A stretch of 15,457 bases of DNA from Actinomycetes bacterium (GTDB taxonomy: Bacteria > Actinomycetota > Actinomycetes > Propionibacteriales > Propionibacteriaceae): NCBI GenBank assembly GCA_023392635.1, contig JAEVYS010000109.1:1-15457 (forward strand), read 5' to 3'. A program made the position numbers and the translations under genes. Positions 1 to 7,414 of the stretch are shown here, one piece after another. The notes beneath the pieces were generated by a model, which ran no database searches, was not told where the DNA came from, and saw only the letters and a program-made list of their open reading frames with translations. How positions within the stretch are numbered: position 1 is the stretch's first letter; every line of letters begins with the position of its first letter.

Positions 1-86
1 CTGCCGGCCCGCGGTCCGTTGTGCGGGCGTACGTCCCGCAATCCGTCACAAAACCAACCGATCCCAACTCAATTCCGGCGAACCTC

Positions 87-116
87 TTGACAACCACAGG
101 CAATCACAGATAGAAC
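87..116 (+). promoter_or_regulatory. Promoter of the fructose operon with short direct repeats
   Basis: A consensus -35 box TTGACA (87-92) is followed after 18 bases by TAGAAC (111-116), a fair -10 box, about 40 bases ahead of the regulator start. Inside the spacer lie CCACA (94-98) and TCACA (104-108), ten bases apart, and another TCACA lies upstream at 46-50. Direct repeats in phase with the helix suit an operator for the DeoR-family protein encoded directly downstream, which would then repress its own operon. The promoter is seen from sequence; its use as an operator is inferred. Confidence 0.55.
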
Positions 117-154
117 AAGGGATATCAACATCCACGTCGCGTGAGGAGGCAGCA

Positions 155-925
155 ATGTACGCGGAGGAACGGCACCGGACGATCGTGAACCTCGCACTGC
201 GCCACGACCGGGTCTCCGTCGCCGACCTCGCCGCCCGCTTCGACGTGACGACGGAGACCATCCGCCGCGACCTCGACGTGCTCGACAAGCGCGGGATCCT
301 GCGCCGGGTGCACGGCGGGGCGGTCGTCGCGGAGAACGTGGCCCTGATCGAGAGCCCCGTCACCGAACGTGAGCCCGCCTTCGTCACGCAGAAGACCCGG
401 ATCGCGGAGAAGGCGCTGGCCTACCTTCCTCCGGCCGGTTCCACCGTCATCCTCGACGCCGGCACAACGATCGGCCGCCTCGCGGCCACCGTGCCTGCCG
501 GCACCCTGGGCACCGTGGTGACGAACTCCGTCCCCGTCGCCGCGCAGCTCGCCGCCGCCAACGGCGGTACGCAGGTGCACCTGCTGGGTGGGCGCGTCCG
601 CGGCATCACCCAGGCCACGGTTGGCGGCGAGACCGTGACCACGCTGGGGCGCCTGCGGTGTGACGTCGCGTTCATCGGCACCAACGGGGTCACCGCGCGC
701 CACGGATTCTCCACCCCCGATCCCGACGAGGCCGCCGTGAAGGAGGCCATGGTCGCCTCCGCGCGGCGCGTCGTCGTACTCGCCGACAGCTCGAAGATCG
801 GCGCCGAGCTGCTGGTCACCTTCGCCCCGTTGTCCGCCGTCGACGTCCTCATCACCGACGACGGCATCTCCGCCCACGACCGCGCCGAACTGGAGGGCGC
901 GGGAATCGAGGTTGTGATCGCATGA
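155..925 (+). CDS. fruR: DeoR-family transcriptional regulator of the fructose operon
   Basis: The protein has 256 residues, the normal size for DeoR-family sugar repressors. An N-terminal helix-turn-helix (about residues 20-41, ending TIRRDL) is followed by the family's RRVHGGAV stretch (50-57). The C-terminal sugar-phosphate sensor domain shows DAGTT (101-105), VTNS (122-125), LLGG (143-146) and a later FIGTNGV. The start is set by GAGGAGG at 143-149, six bases before the ATG. Its stop overlaps the next start in ATGA, so it is translationally coupled to 1-phosphofructokinase. By family and context it is expected to repress the operon and to be released by fructose 1-phosphate. The symbol follows the context; orthology to a characterised FruR is not proven. 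Confidence 0.9.
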   Translation: MYAEERHRTIVNLALRHDRVSVADLAARFDVTTETIRRDLDVLDKRGILRRVHGGAVVAENVALIESPVTEREPAFVTQKTRIAEKALAYLPPAGSTVILDAGTTIGRLAATVPAGTLGTVVTNSVPVAAQLAAANGGTQVHLLGGRVRGITQATVGGETVTTLGRLRCDVAFIGTNGVTARHGFSTPDPDEAAVKEAMVASARRVVVLADSSKIGAELLVTFAPLSAVDVLITDDGISAHDRAELEGAGIEVVIA

Positions 926-1881
926 TCGTCACCCTTACCGCCAATCCGTCACTGGACCGCACCGCCACCCTCGACCGCGCGCTCACGCGCGGGGACGTCC
1001 ACCGGGTCACCTCCGTGACCGTCGAGCCGGGCGGCAAGGGGATCAACGTCGCCCGGGTCGCCCACCACGCCGGCCACCCGGTGCGCGCCGTCCTCCCCGC
1101 GGGCCCCGGCGACCTGATCCTGCGCGGCCTGGACGACCTGAGGTTGCCCTACCGGACCGTCCCGCTCGACGAGGCCGTCCGCACCAACCTCACCCTCACC
1201 GAGGCCGACGGGACCACCACGAAGATCAACGAGCCCGGACCGAGCCTGAACGCGGAGACCGTCGAGCGCCTCGCGAACCTGCTGGTGCTCGAGTCCGAGC
1301 GGGCCGACTGGGTCGTGCTCTCCGGCTCGCTGCCCCCGGGCGTGCCGGCGGAGTGGTATGCCGATCTCGTCCGGGCGTTGCGCCCCTGGGGGTGCCGGAT
1401 CGCGGTCGACACCTCCGACGCGCCGTTGCTCGCGCTCGCCGCCCGGTTCCCGGACGCCGCCCCTGACCTGCTCAAGCCCAACTCCGAGGAGCTCGCCCAG
1501 CTCACCGGTGCCGACCCCGAGGCTCTCGAGGCCGCCGCAGCCGGCGGCGACCCGAGCGCCTGCGTCGCTGCCGCCCGCTCGCTGGTCGCCCGCGGGGTGG
1601 GAGCAGTCATGGCCACGCTCGGCGGTGCCGGCGCGGTCCTCGTCACCGCCGACGGCGCGTGGCACGCCACTCCTCCGCCCATCACCCTGCGCAGCACGGT
1701 CGGCGCCGGCGACTCCTCCGTCGCCGGTTACGTCCTGGCGCAGACCCGCGACCTGAACGCTCCCGACCGCCTGCGCCTCGCCGTCGCGTACGGCTCGGCC
1801 GCAGCCTCCCTGGCCGGGACGGCGCTGCCGCATCCCGAACAACTGAACACGACGGCCGTCACGATCACCCGCGTCGGCTGA
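922..1881 (+). CDS. fruK: 1-phosphofructokinase (PfkB family)
   Basis: This 319-residue PfkB/ribokinase-family kinase phosphorylates fructose 1-phosphate, the product of the fructose PTS, to fructose 1,6-bisphosphate in the cytoplasm. It starts with the typical TLTANPSLDRT, carries the substrate-binding GGKG (37-40), SGSLPPG (133-139) and KPNSEEL (184-190), and near its end the ATP/anion-hole motif VGAGDSSVAGY (259-269) with the catalytic Asp263. The usual motif has M or F after the first S; the second S here is a minor change. It overlaps the regulator by four bases and is followed 49 bases later by the permease gene, the standard fruR-fruK-fruA order. Confidence 0.95.
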   Translation: MIVTLTANPSLDRTATLDRALTRGDVHRVTSVTVEPGGKGINVARVAHHAGHPVRAVLPAGPGDLILRGLDDLRLPYRTVPLDEAVRTNLTLTEADGTTTKINEPGPSLNAETVERLANLLVLESERADWVVLSGSLPPGVPAEWYADLVRALRPWGCRIAVDTSDAPLLALAARFPDAAPDLLKPNSEELAQLTGADPEALEAAAAGGDPSACVAAARSLVARGVGAVMATLGGAGAVLVTADGAWHATPPPITLRSTVGAGDSSVAGYVLAQTRDLNAPDRLRLAVAYGSAAASLAGTALPHPEQLNTTAVTITRVG

Positions 1882-1930
1882 ACCCGTCCGCCCACCACCC
1901 GTCCGCCCAACTCGCAGAAGAGGAACCGCC

Positions 1931-4006
1931 TTGTCCGAACCGCTCATCACGCCGGATCTCGTCCTCCTGGACGCCGATCTCGGCCGCACCAAGACCGAAG
2001 TCATCCACAGCCTCGCCGCCCTGGTCGGAAAGACGGGTCGGGCCGACGAGGCCGGCCTCGCCGCCGATGCACTGGCCCGCGAGGAGAAGGCCGTCACCGG
2101 CCTCGGCGGCGGCATCGCCATCCCGCACTGCCGCTCGGCGGCCGTGAACACCAACACCCTCGCCTTCGCCCGGCTCAGCCCGAAGGTCGACTTCGGCGCC
2201 GCCGACGGCCCGGCGGACGTCTGCTTCATGATCGCGGCGTCCGAGGGGTCGGACGATGCGCACCTGCAGCTGCTCGCCATGCTGGCCCGCTCCCTGATGC
2301 GAGCCGAGTTCATGGAGGGGCTGCGTACCGCGAAGACGCCGCAGGAGATCGTCGACCTGGTCAATGGCGCCACCGCCGGTGAGGAGGTCGCCGCCCCCGC
2401 CACCGCGCCCGCCGCTGCCACCGCCGCAACCGTCGCCGCCAGCGACAACGAGCCCCCGTCCAGGCTGATCGTCGCCGTGACCGCCTGCCCGACCGGCATC
2501 GCGCACACCTTCATGGCGGCGGACGGACTGGAGCAGGCGGGCAAGGCGGCCGGCGTCGAGATCCACGTCGAGCCGCAGGGCTCCGGCAAGGTCGAATGGC
2601 TCGATCCCGCGCTGATCGCCCGCGCCGACGCCGCGATCTTCGCCACCGACGTCCCGGTGCGCGAGCGCGAGCGCTTCGCCGGCCTGCCGGTGATCGAGGC
2701 GGGCGTGAAGCGGGCCATCAACGAGCCGGCCAAGCTCGTCGCCGAGGCCCTCGTCGCCGCGGACAACCCCGACGCCCGCAAGGTGGCCGGGACGGCGTCC
2801 GCGGGTGCCGCCTCCGCAGCCGGGGCGTCGCAACTGGGCATGGGCAAGCGTATCCAGCAGGCGCTCATGACCGGCGTCTCCTACATGATCCCGTTCGTCG
2901 CGGCCGGCGGCCTGCTGCTCGCCCTCGGCTTCCTGTTCGGCGGCTTCGACATCGCGCTGCCTCCCGGTGTCAACGGCGCCCGCACGTGTGCCCAGCTCAC
3001 CTGGCTCAGCGCCGACGCCTGCCAGGCAGGCATCACCGCGAAGTCCTCCATCGGCGCCCTCGCGATCACCGCCGGCTGGGCGTCGGGACTGAACTACCTC
3101 GGCGCGGTCCTGTTCGCCATCGGCGGCGCGGCGTTCGGCTTCCTCGTCCCGGCACTGTCGGGCTACATCGCCTACGCGCTCGCGGGACGCCCGGGCATCG
3201 CCCCCGGCTTCGTCGGTGGCGCGATCTCGGTCACCCTCGGCGCGGGGTTCATCGGCGGCCTGATCACCGGCCTCATCGCCGGCGCGCTCGCGCTGTGGAT
3301 CTCGAGCTTCAAGGTGAAGCGCTGGCTCGCCGGCCTGATGCCGGTCGTGATCATCCCGCTCGTCGTCACCTTCGTCGTCGGCGGCCTGATGTACTTCCTG
3401 CTCGGCGCCCCCCTCAAGGCGCTGACCGACAACATGCAGAACGGCCTGTCCGGAATGTCGGGCGGCTCGGCCATCCTGCTCGGCATCGTGCTCGGCCTGA
3501 TGATGTGCTTCGACCTCGGCGGTCCGGTCAACAAGGCCGCCTACCTGTTCGCCACGGCCGGCCTCTCCGCTGCGACGGCCGCCAACTTCAGCATCATGGC
3601 CGCCGTCATGGCCGCCGGCATGGTGCCGCCGCTGGCGATGGCGCTGGCCACCGTGGTGCGCAAGAAGCTGTTCAGCGAGGTGGAGCGTGAGAATGGAACG
3701 GCCGCCTGGCTGCTGGGCGCCTCGTTCATCTCGGAGGGCGCGATCCCGTTCGCCGCCGCCGACCCGCTGCGCGTGATCCCGTCCATGATGCTCGGTGGCG
3801 CGGTGACCGGTGCGCTCAGCATGGCGCTGGGGGTCGGCCTGCGGGCTCCGCACGGCGGCATCTTCGTCCTGTTCGCCTTCCAGCCCCTCCCGGTCGCCAT
3901 CTTCGGGTTCCTGGCGAGCCTGGCCGCAGGTGTCGTCGTGGCAGCCGCCGCTGTGGTCGCGGCCAAGACGGTCTGGCCCAAGAAGGAGGTCGTGGCCCTC
4001 GCCTGA
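1931..4006 (+). CDS. fruA: PTS fructose permease, fused EIIA-EIIB-EIIC
   Basis: This 691-residue membrane permease imports fructose and releases it as fructose 1-phosphate. Domain order: IIA (about 1-148) with the phosphorylated histidine in GGGIAIPHC (His66); an Ala/Pro-rich linker (about 149-176); IIB (177-280) with the phosphocysteine in VTACPTGIAHTF (Cys186); a second Ala/Gly linker; and a multi-span IIC (about 305-685) with GVSYMIPFV, CFDLGGPVNKAA and FISEGAIPFAAADP. No HPr-like (FPr) domain is fused, so the general EI and HPr proteins must come from elsewhere. The start is a TTG at 1931, chosen because GAAGAGGAA (1917-1924) sits seven bases upstream and translation begins at the first residues typical of a IIA domain. 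Confidence 0.95.
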   Translation: MSEPLITPDLVLLDADLGRTKTEVIHSLAALVGKTGRADEAGLAADALAREEKAVTGLGGGIAIPHCRSAAVNTNTLAFARLSPKVDFGAADGPADVCFMIAASEGSDDAHLQLLAMLARSLMRAEFMEGLRTAKTPQEIVDLVNGATAGEEVAAPATAPAAATAATVAASDNEPPSRLIVAVTACPTGIAHTFMAADGLEQAGKAAGVEIHVEPQGSGKVEWLDPALIARADAAIFATDVPVRERERFAGLPVIEAGVKRAINEPAKLVAEALVAADNPDARKVAGTASAGAASAAGASQLGMGKRIQQALMTGVSYMIPFVAAGGLLLALGFLFGGFDIALPPGVNGARTCAQLTWLSADACQAGITAKSSIGALAITAGWASGLNYLGAVLFAIGGAAFGFLVPALSGYIAYALAGRPGIAPGFVGGAISVTLGAGFIGGLITGLIAGALALWISSFKVKRWLAGLMPVVIIPLVVTFVVGGLMYFLLGAPLKALTDNMQNGLSGMSGGSAILLGIVLGLMMCFDLGGPVNKAAYLFATAGLSAATAANFSIMAAVMAAGMVPPLAMALATVVRKKLFSEVERENGTAAWLLGASFISEGAIPFAAADPLRVIPSMMLGGAVTGALSMALGVGLRAPHGGIFVLFAFQPLPVAIFGFLASLAAGVVVAAAAVVAAKTVWPKKEVVALA

Positions 4007-4021
4007 GAACCGAACAATGTA

Positions 4022-4052
4022 AGGGCCCGCCGGAGTGATCCGGCGGGCCTTT
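4022..4052 (+). terminator. Rho-independent terminator of the fructose operon
   Basis: A perfect 11-bp stem, GGCCCGCCGGA (4024-4034) and TCCGGCGGGCC (4039-4049), with loop GTGA, is followed by TTTC. It begins 17 bases after the permease stop codon. The T-run is short, as is common in high-GC actinobacteria. Confidence 0.85.
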
Positions 4053-4237
4053 CGGTCGTGGCGGGACGGCGGCCGCGGAGGTCTGCTTCGCGAGGCGAGC
4101 TGCTTGTTCGAATGTCCGCATGTGCGTCTGGCAAGGAGCGCTGTCCACAGGGCCGTCCCGAGACACAGATGCGGCGCCCTGTCAACCCCCAAAACCGGCT
4201 CTGGCTAGGAGAGACGATAAGTGTTGCGGGCGCCCTG

Positions 4238-4246
4238 TGCTAGACT
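4238..4246 (+). promoter_or_regulatory. Extended -10 promoter of carD
   Basis: TGC-TAGACT is an extended -10 element 31 bases ahead of the carD ATG. No convincing -35 lies at 16-18 bases; a TTGCGG at 4224-4229 is too close (11 bases). The rest of the 4053-4237 gap holds no gene I can support. Confidence 0.5.
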
Positions 4247-4276
4247 TGGCAGTCGGGAAAGGTGGTCAAAGCTGAA

Positions 4277-4762
4277 ATGACGTTCACAATCGGCGAAACT
4301 GTGGTCTACCCCAATCATGGCGCGGCAGTCATCGAGGCCCTGGAAACCAGAACGATCAAAGGCGAGGACAAGCTCTATCTGGTACTGCGCATCGTCGGTC
4401 AGAACGACCTGGTGGTGCGCGTCCCGGCCTGCAACCTCGACCTGGTCGGCGTCCGGGACGTCGTCGACGCGGACGGGCTGGAGAGGGTGTTCACCGTCCT
4501 GCGGGCACCGCACGCCGAGGAACCGACCAACTGGTCGCGCCGCTACAAGGCGAACCTCGAGAAGCTCCACTCCGGCAACGTGCTGAAGGTCGCCGAGGTC
4601 GTCCGCGACCTGTGGCGCCGCGAGAAGGAGCGGGGTCTCTCCGCCGGCGAGAAGCGCATGCTGGCCAAGGCCCGCCAGATCCTGGTCTCCGAGCTCGCGC
4701 TGGCCGAGAAGGTCGCAGAGGACCGCGCCGAGGTGCTCCTCGACGAGGTGCTCGCCTCCTGA
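4277..4762 (+). CDS. carD: CarD-type RNA polymerase-binding transcription factor
   Basis: The 161-residue protein matches mycobacterial CarD almost throughout. The N-terminal RNA-polymerase-interacting domain (about 1-55) includes GETVVYPNHGAAVIEALETR. The C-terminal helical DNA-binding domain includes EEPTNWSRRYKANLEKL, whose Trp86 corresponds to the wedge tryptophan (Trp85 in M. tuberculosis) that stabilises open promoter complexes. Relative to that protein there is one inserted residue near position 41. CarD binds the RNA polymerase beta subunit and tunes many housekeeping promoters. I chose the ATG at 4277 rather than the in-frame GTG at 4262 because the family begins with M-x-F-x-x-G-[DE]-TVVYP, and a purine-rich AAGGTGG lies at 4259-4265. 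It has no functional tie to the fructose operon, from which a terminator separates it. Confidence 0.95.
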   Translation: MTFTIGETVVYPNHGAAVIEALETRTIKGEDKLYLVLRIVGQNDLVVRVPACNLDLVGVRDVVDADGLERVFTVLRAPHAEEPTNWSRRYKANLEKLHSGNVLKVAEVVRDLWRREKERGLSAGEKRMLAKARQILVSELALAEKVAEDRAEVLLDEVLAS

Positions 4763-4787
4763 TCCTTCCGCACGGGAGCGTGGGGCA

Positions 4788-5453
4788 GTGCCGGCCGCGG
4801 CAGTCATCTTCGACCTCGACGGCGTGCTCGCCGACAGTGAGCCCGTGCACCTGGCCGCAGAGCAGGCTGCGGTGGCCGCGCACGGCCATGAGCTGACCAG
4901 GGACGCCAGGCAGCCCTTCGTCGGGCTGGCCAACGCGGAGATCATGGCCGGCCTCATCGACCTGTTCGGCATCGACACCTCCGTCGAGGAGCTTGCTGCG
5001 GCCAAGGCCGGTCACCAGCGCGTGCTGCTGGCCGAGATGGCGGGCTTCCCCGCCACCACCGAACTGGTGCACCGCCTGGCGGGCAGCGGCGTACCGATCG
5101 CGGTCGCCTCCGGGTCGACCCGGTGGAACATCGACGCGTCGCTGGAAGCCGTCGGCCTCGACGCCTTCTTCGAGGTCAGGGTCAGCGCGGAGGAGGTGCC
5201 GCGCGGAAAGCCCGCTCCCGACATCTTCCTCGAGGCCGCCCGTCGCCTCGGTGTGCCGCCGCGGGACTGCGTCGTGGTCGAGGACGCGGTTCCCGGCATG
5301 ACGGCAGCCCTGGCCGCCGGCATGCGCTGCGTGGCCATCCCCACGATCACCGAGCCGCTGGACCCCGAGTTCCGTCGCGCCCACCTGTTGTTCCCCGAGG
5401 GAATGGCCCGCGCCGATGTCGACACCATCTGGACGTTCCTCGGGCGCGACTGA
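4788..5453 (+). CDS. HAD-superfamily phosphatase/phosphoglucomutase-like protein
   Basis: The protein has 221 residues and all four HAD motifs: FDLDGVLADSEP (nucleophile Asp9 and acid/base Asp11), VASGST (106-111), Lys141 in RGKPAPDIF, and VVVEDAVPG (Glu165, Asp166). A helical C1-type cap lies between motifs I and II. This subgroup contains sugar-phosphate phosphatases and beta-phosphoglucomutases; the sequence alone does not give the substrate. The GTG start at 4788 has GGGAG at 4774-4778 and lies 25 bases after carD, so the two are probably cotranscribed. In mycobacteria the gene next to carD is ispD, so the neighbour differs here. It is not clear whether it belongs with carD or serves the PTS genes downstream. 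Confidence 0.85.
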   Translation: MPAAAVIFDLDGVLADSEPVHLAAEQAAVAAHGHELTRDARQPFVGLANAEIMAGLIDLFGIDTSVEELAAAKAGHQRVLLAEMAGFPATTELVHRLAGSGVPIAVASGSTRWNIDASLEAVGLDAFFEVRVSAEEVPRGKPAPDIFLEAARRLGVPPRDCVVVEDAVPGMTAALAAGMRCVAIPTITEPLDPEFRRAHLLFPEGMARADVDTIWTFLGRD

Positions 5454-5560
5454 CCGCTTCCTCCCTTCCGGACTGCTCGCCCGGCGACCATGCCCCCGCC
5501 GCTTCGCGCGGGATCCGCCTCCTCGAATGCAAAACGTCGCTCGGGATTGGGGCGCGCCTC

Positions 5561-5589
5561 TTGCGGACGGCCCCGACGTGTGCCAGACT
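5561..5589 (+). promoter_or_regulatory. Possible promoter of the glucitol-type PTS operon
   Basis: TTGCGG (5561-5566) and CAGACT (5584-5589) are spaced by exactly 17 bases. Each matches the sigma-70 consensus at three of six positions, so this is a weak promoter that could need activation. It ends 10 bases ahead of the inverted repeats at 5600-5636, which places those at the expected transcription start, a good site for repression. Confidence 0.35.
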
Positions 5590-5599
5590 CCCTCCTGGC

Positions 5600-5627
5600 G
5601 TGCACATATTCCCGTCTGCATGTGCAC
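5600..5627 (+). promoter_or_regulatory. Inverted repeat, candidate operator of the PTS operon
   Basis: GTGCACAT (5600-5607) and ATGTGCAC (5620-5627) are perfect 8-bp inverted repeats 12 bases apart. The right arm overlaps the TGCA-N6-TGCA box at 5623-5636. This may be a second half of a larger regulator site, as SorC-family tetramers often need two operators. The repeat is directly visible; the function is inferred. Confidence 0.5.
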
Positions 5628-5636
5628 TAAAGTGCA
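5623..5636 (+). promoter_or_regulatory. TGCA-N6-TGCA box upstream of the PTS operon
   Basis: TGCACTAAAGTGCA has 6-bp inverted arms around AA. The same TGCA-N6-TGCA layout recurs ahead of the minus-strand isomerase gene (12878-12891) and ahead of the dehydrogenase genes (12983-12996). It lies 22 bases before the leader frame. The likely binder is the SorC-family protein encoded at 9763-10725. Confidence 0.6.
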
Positions 5637-5658
5637 AACCTCAACAAAGGAGTTGCTG

Positions 5659-5739
5659 ATGCCGTCCGATTCGCTCGTGCCACTCGGCTCGGGCCTCACC
5701 GTGCCGTTCGCGGCGCCACGCCAAGGGGGTGTGCTGTAA
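5659..5739 (+). CDS. Short 26-codon leader reading frame before srlA
   Basis: An ATG with an excellent ribosome-binding site (AAAGGAG at 5646-5652, six bases away) opens a 26-residue frame, MPSDSLVPLG to QGGVL, whose TAA directly abuts the srlA ATG. The peptide is rich in Ser, Pro, Gly and Leu and has no membrane segment or known motif. It may be a leader that couples translation to srlA, which has its own AAGGGGG at 5723-5729 inside this frame. It could equally be chance: a good ribosome-binding site is the only strong argument for expression. Confidence 0.4.
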   Translation: MPSDSLVPLGSGLTVPFAAPRQGGVL

Positions 5740-6345
5740 ATGGATGCAATTGCCTGGTTCGCCACGCACTTCATCGGTCTGTTCAACGAGTCGGCCAAGA
5801 GCCTGCTGGGCCTGATCACGGGGATCCTGCCGCTGCTGCTCGTCCTGCTCACCGCGATGTACGCGATCACCACCTGGATCGGTGAGGACCGGGTCACGCG
5901 TGCGGTTCAGTGGGCCGGAAAGTACGCGATCACGCGCTACTCGATCATGCCGATCCTGAGCGTGATCATCCTGACCAACCCGATGGCCTACACCTTCGGG
6001 CGCTTCCTGCCCGAGAAGTACAAGCCGGCGTTCTACGACTCGGCGGTGTCGTTCGTCCACCCGGTCACGGCCTTCTTCCCGCATGCCAATGCCGGCGAGC
6101 TGTTCGTCTGGACGGGCGTGTCCGCGGGCGTGCTGAAGATCGCCCCCGAGTCCTACGCCCGCCTGGCCGCGATGTACTTCATCGTCGGCATCGTCGTGAT
6201 CATCATCCGCGGCTACCTCACCCAGTGGATCACCCGGATCCTGATCAACCGTGGCGGCCACCAGGCCACCTTCGCCAAGTTCGACGAGATGTACGAGGCC
6301 GGCCACATCCAGGGCGCCAAGTCCACTGAAGGGAGCGTGCTGTGA
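5740..6345 (+). CDS. srlA: PTS glucitol/sorbitol-type EIIC (EIIC2) subunit
   Basis: The 201-residue integral membrane protein aligns along its length with E. coli SrlA. Conserved blocks are FIGLFNESAK, TGILPLLLVLL (27-37), NPMAYTFGRFLPEKYKP (80-96) and FFPHANAGELFVW (112-124). Membrane segments are apparent at about 24-46, 66-86 and 140-160. With SrlE it forms the sugar-translocating channel of a glucitol-family permease, which carries out uptake coupled to phosphorylation of a polyol. The family also includes members that act on substrates other than sorbitol, so the substrate cannot be read from this gene. Its TGA overlaps the srlE GTG. Confidence 0.93.
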   Translation: MDAIAWFATHFIGLFNESAKSLLGLITGILPLLLVLLTAMYAITTWIGEDRVTRAVQWAGKYAITRYSIMPILSVIILTNPMAYTFGRFLPEKYKPAFYDSAVSFVHPVTAFFPHANAGELFVWTGVSAGVLKIAPESYARLAAMYFIVGIVVIIIRGYLTQWITRILINRGGHQATFAKFDEMYEAGHIQGAKSTEGSVL

Positions 6346-7334
6346 GCTACTCAGCGGTCAAGATCGTCAAGGGCCGTGGCGGCTGGGGCAGCGGGCTGAC
6401 CCTCCTGCCCACGGACGAGAAGAACATCGTGATCTCGGTCACCGGTGGTGGTATTCACCCGGTGGCGGCGAAGATCGCCGAGGTCAGCGGCGCCGAGGTC
6501 GTCGACGGGTTCACCAACAATGTCCCCGACGCCAAGATCCTCTGCGCGGTCATCAACTGCGGCGGCACCGCCCGCATCGGGGTCTACCCGAAGAAGCGGA
6601 TCCCCACCGTGGACGTCTACCCCGGCGAGCCGGGAGGGCCCCTCGCACAGTTCATCACCGATGACATCTTCGTGTCGGCGGTCACGCCGGCCGAGGTGAG
6701 CGCGGCGGACGGCTCCGACGTCCCGCTGGCCGGAGCAGCGCCCGCCGTCGCCACGGCAGCGGTCGCCACCCCGACCCGCACCGCACCCGCCGCCACCGAG
6801 CGCAAGGGCTTCATGGGCTTCGTGGTCTCGTTCGGCAACGGCATCGGCTACGTGATCAACACGCTGCTGTCCTCGGGCCGCCAGGCCGTCAAGCTGACGC
6901 TGAACACGATCATCCCGTTCATGGCGTACGTGTCCCTGCTGATCGGCATCGTCACCTACACGGGCCTGTCGAACTGGATCGCCCAGGGCGTCTCGCCGCT
7001 GGCCAGCAATCCGATCGGCCTGATCATCCTCGGTGTCATCGTCGGCCTGCCGTTCCTGTCGCCGATCCTCGGCCCGGGGGCGGCGATCGCCCAGGTGATC
7101 GGTGTGCTCATGGGCACGCAGATCGCCGCCGGTGCCATCCCCGTCCAGTACGCACTCCCGACCCTGTTCGCCATCGACGGCCAGGTCGGCTGTGACTTCG
7201 TGCCGGTCGGCCTGTCCCTGGGCGAGGCTGAGCCCGAGACCGTCTCGGTGGGCGTGCCCGCTGTGCTGTTCTCGCGCCAGATCACCTCCCCGCTGTCGGT
7301 CATCATCGCGTACGCGGCTTCGTTCCTCGTCTGA
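6342..7334 (+). CDS. srlE: PTS glucitol/sorbitol-type EIIB-EIIC1 subunit
   Basis: The protein has 330 residues. The N-terminal IIB domain (about 1-120) opens with VKIVKGRGGWGSGL and carries the phosphocysteine in AVINCGGTARIGVYPK (Cys73). An Ala/Pro/Thr-rich linker (about 121-155) follows. The C-terminal IIC1 part has several membrane spans and the family signatures TIIPFMAYVSLLIGI, FLSPILGPGAAIAQVIGVLMG-like and CDFVPVGLSLGEAEP. All parts match E. coli SrlE. The GTG start overlaps the srlA stop as GTGA, which suggests coupled synthesis of the two membrane subunits. It passes the phosphate from EIIA to the incoming polyol. Confidence 0.93.
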   Translation: MSYSAVKIVKGRGGWGSGLTLLPTDEKNIVISVTGGGIHPVAAKIAEVSGAEVVDGFTNNVPDAKILCAVINCGGTARIGVYPKKRIPTVDVYPGEPGGPLAQFITDDIFVSAVTPAEVSAADGSDVPLAGAAPAVATAAVATPTRTAPAATERKGFMGFVVSFGNGIGYVINTLLSSGRQAVKLTLNTIIPFMAYVSLLIGIVTYTGLSNWIAQGVSPLASNPIGLIILGVIVGLPFLSPILGPGAAIAQVIGVLMGTQIAAGAIPVQYALPTLFAIDGQVGCDFVPVGLSLGEAEPETVSVGVPAVLFSRQITSPLSVIIAYAASFLV

Positions 7335-7340
7335 CCGTCA

Positions 7341-7377
7341 CTCCGGGGGGGGGGGCCGCCCCGCCCCACCCCCGGAG
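7341..7377 (+). repeat. Intra-operon GC hairpin with an 11-G tract
   Basis: CTCCGGGGG (7341-7349) pairs perfectly with CCCCCGGAG (7369-7377). The loop contains the rest of an uninterrupted run of eleven G (7345-7355) and a C-rich stretch. It lies between srlE and srlB, and no T-run follows. It may stabilise or process the mRNA and so set the ratio of membrane to soluble PTS subunits. The homopolymer is prone to length change but lies outside coding sequence. Confidence 0.5.
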
Positions 7378-7414
7378 ACCCCCGACTCCCCAGAAACCCG
7401 AAAGGAAGACCGCT

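Noticed and set aside
949..4192. Very long open frames on the minus strand across the fructose operon (up to 775 codons).
   Set aside because: They mirror real genes on the plus strand in GC-rich DNA, have low-complexity Arg/Gly/Asp-rich or Ala/Ser-rich translations, and match no family.
4262..4276. GTG start of carD at 4262.
   Set aside because: The CarD family starts at the residue encoded by ATG 4277, and the GTG overlaps the purine-rich ribosome-binding region.
5495..5512. CCCGC/GCGGG hairpin after the HAD gene as a terminator.
   Set aside because: The stem is only five base pairs and no T-run follows, so I do not call it.
5621..5636. Reading the PTS upstream site as a CRP/GlxR site.
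   Set aside because: It lacks the TGTGA-N6-TCACA arms. The TGCA-N6-TGCA pattern shared with two other operons explains it better.
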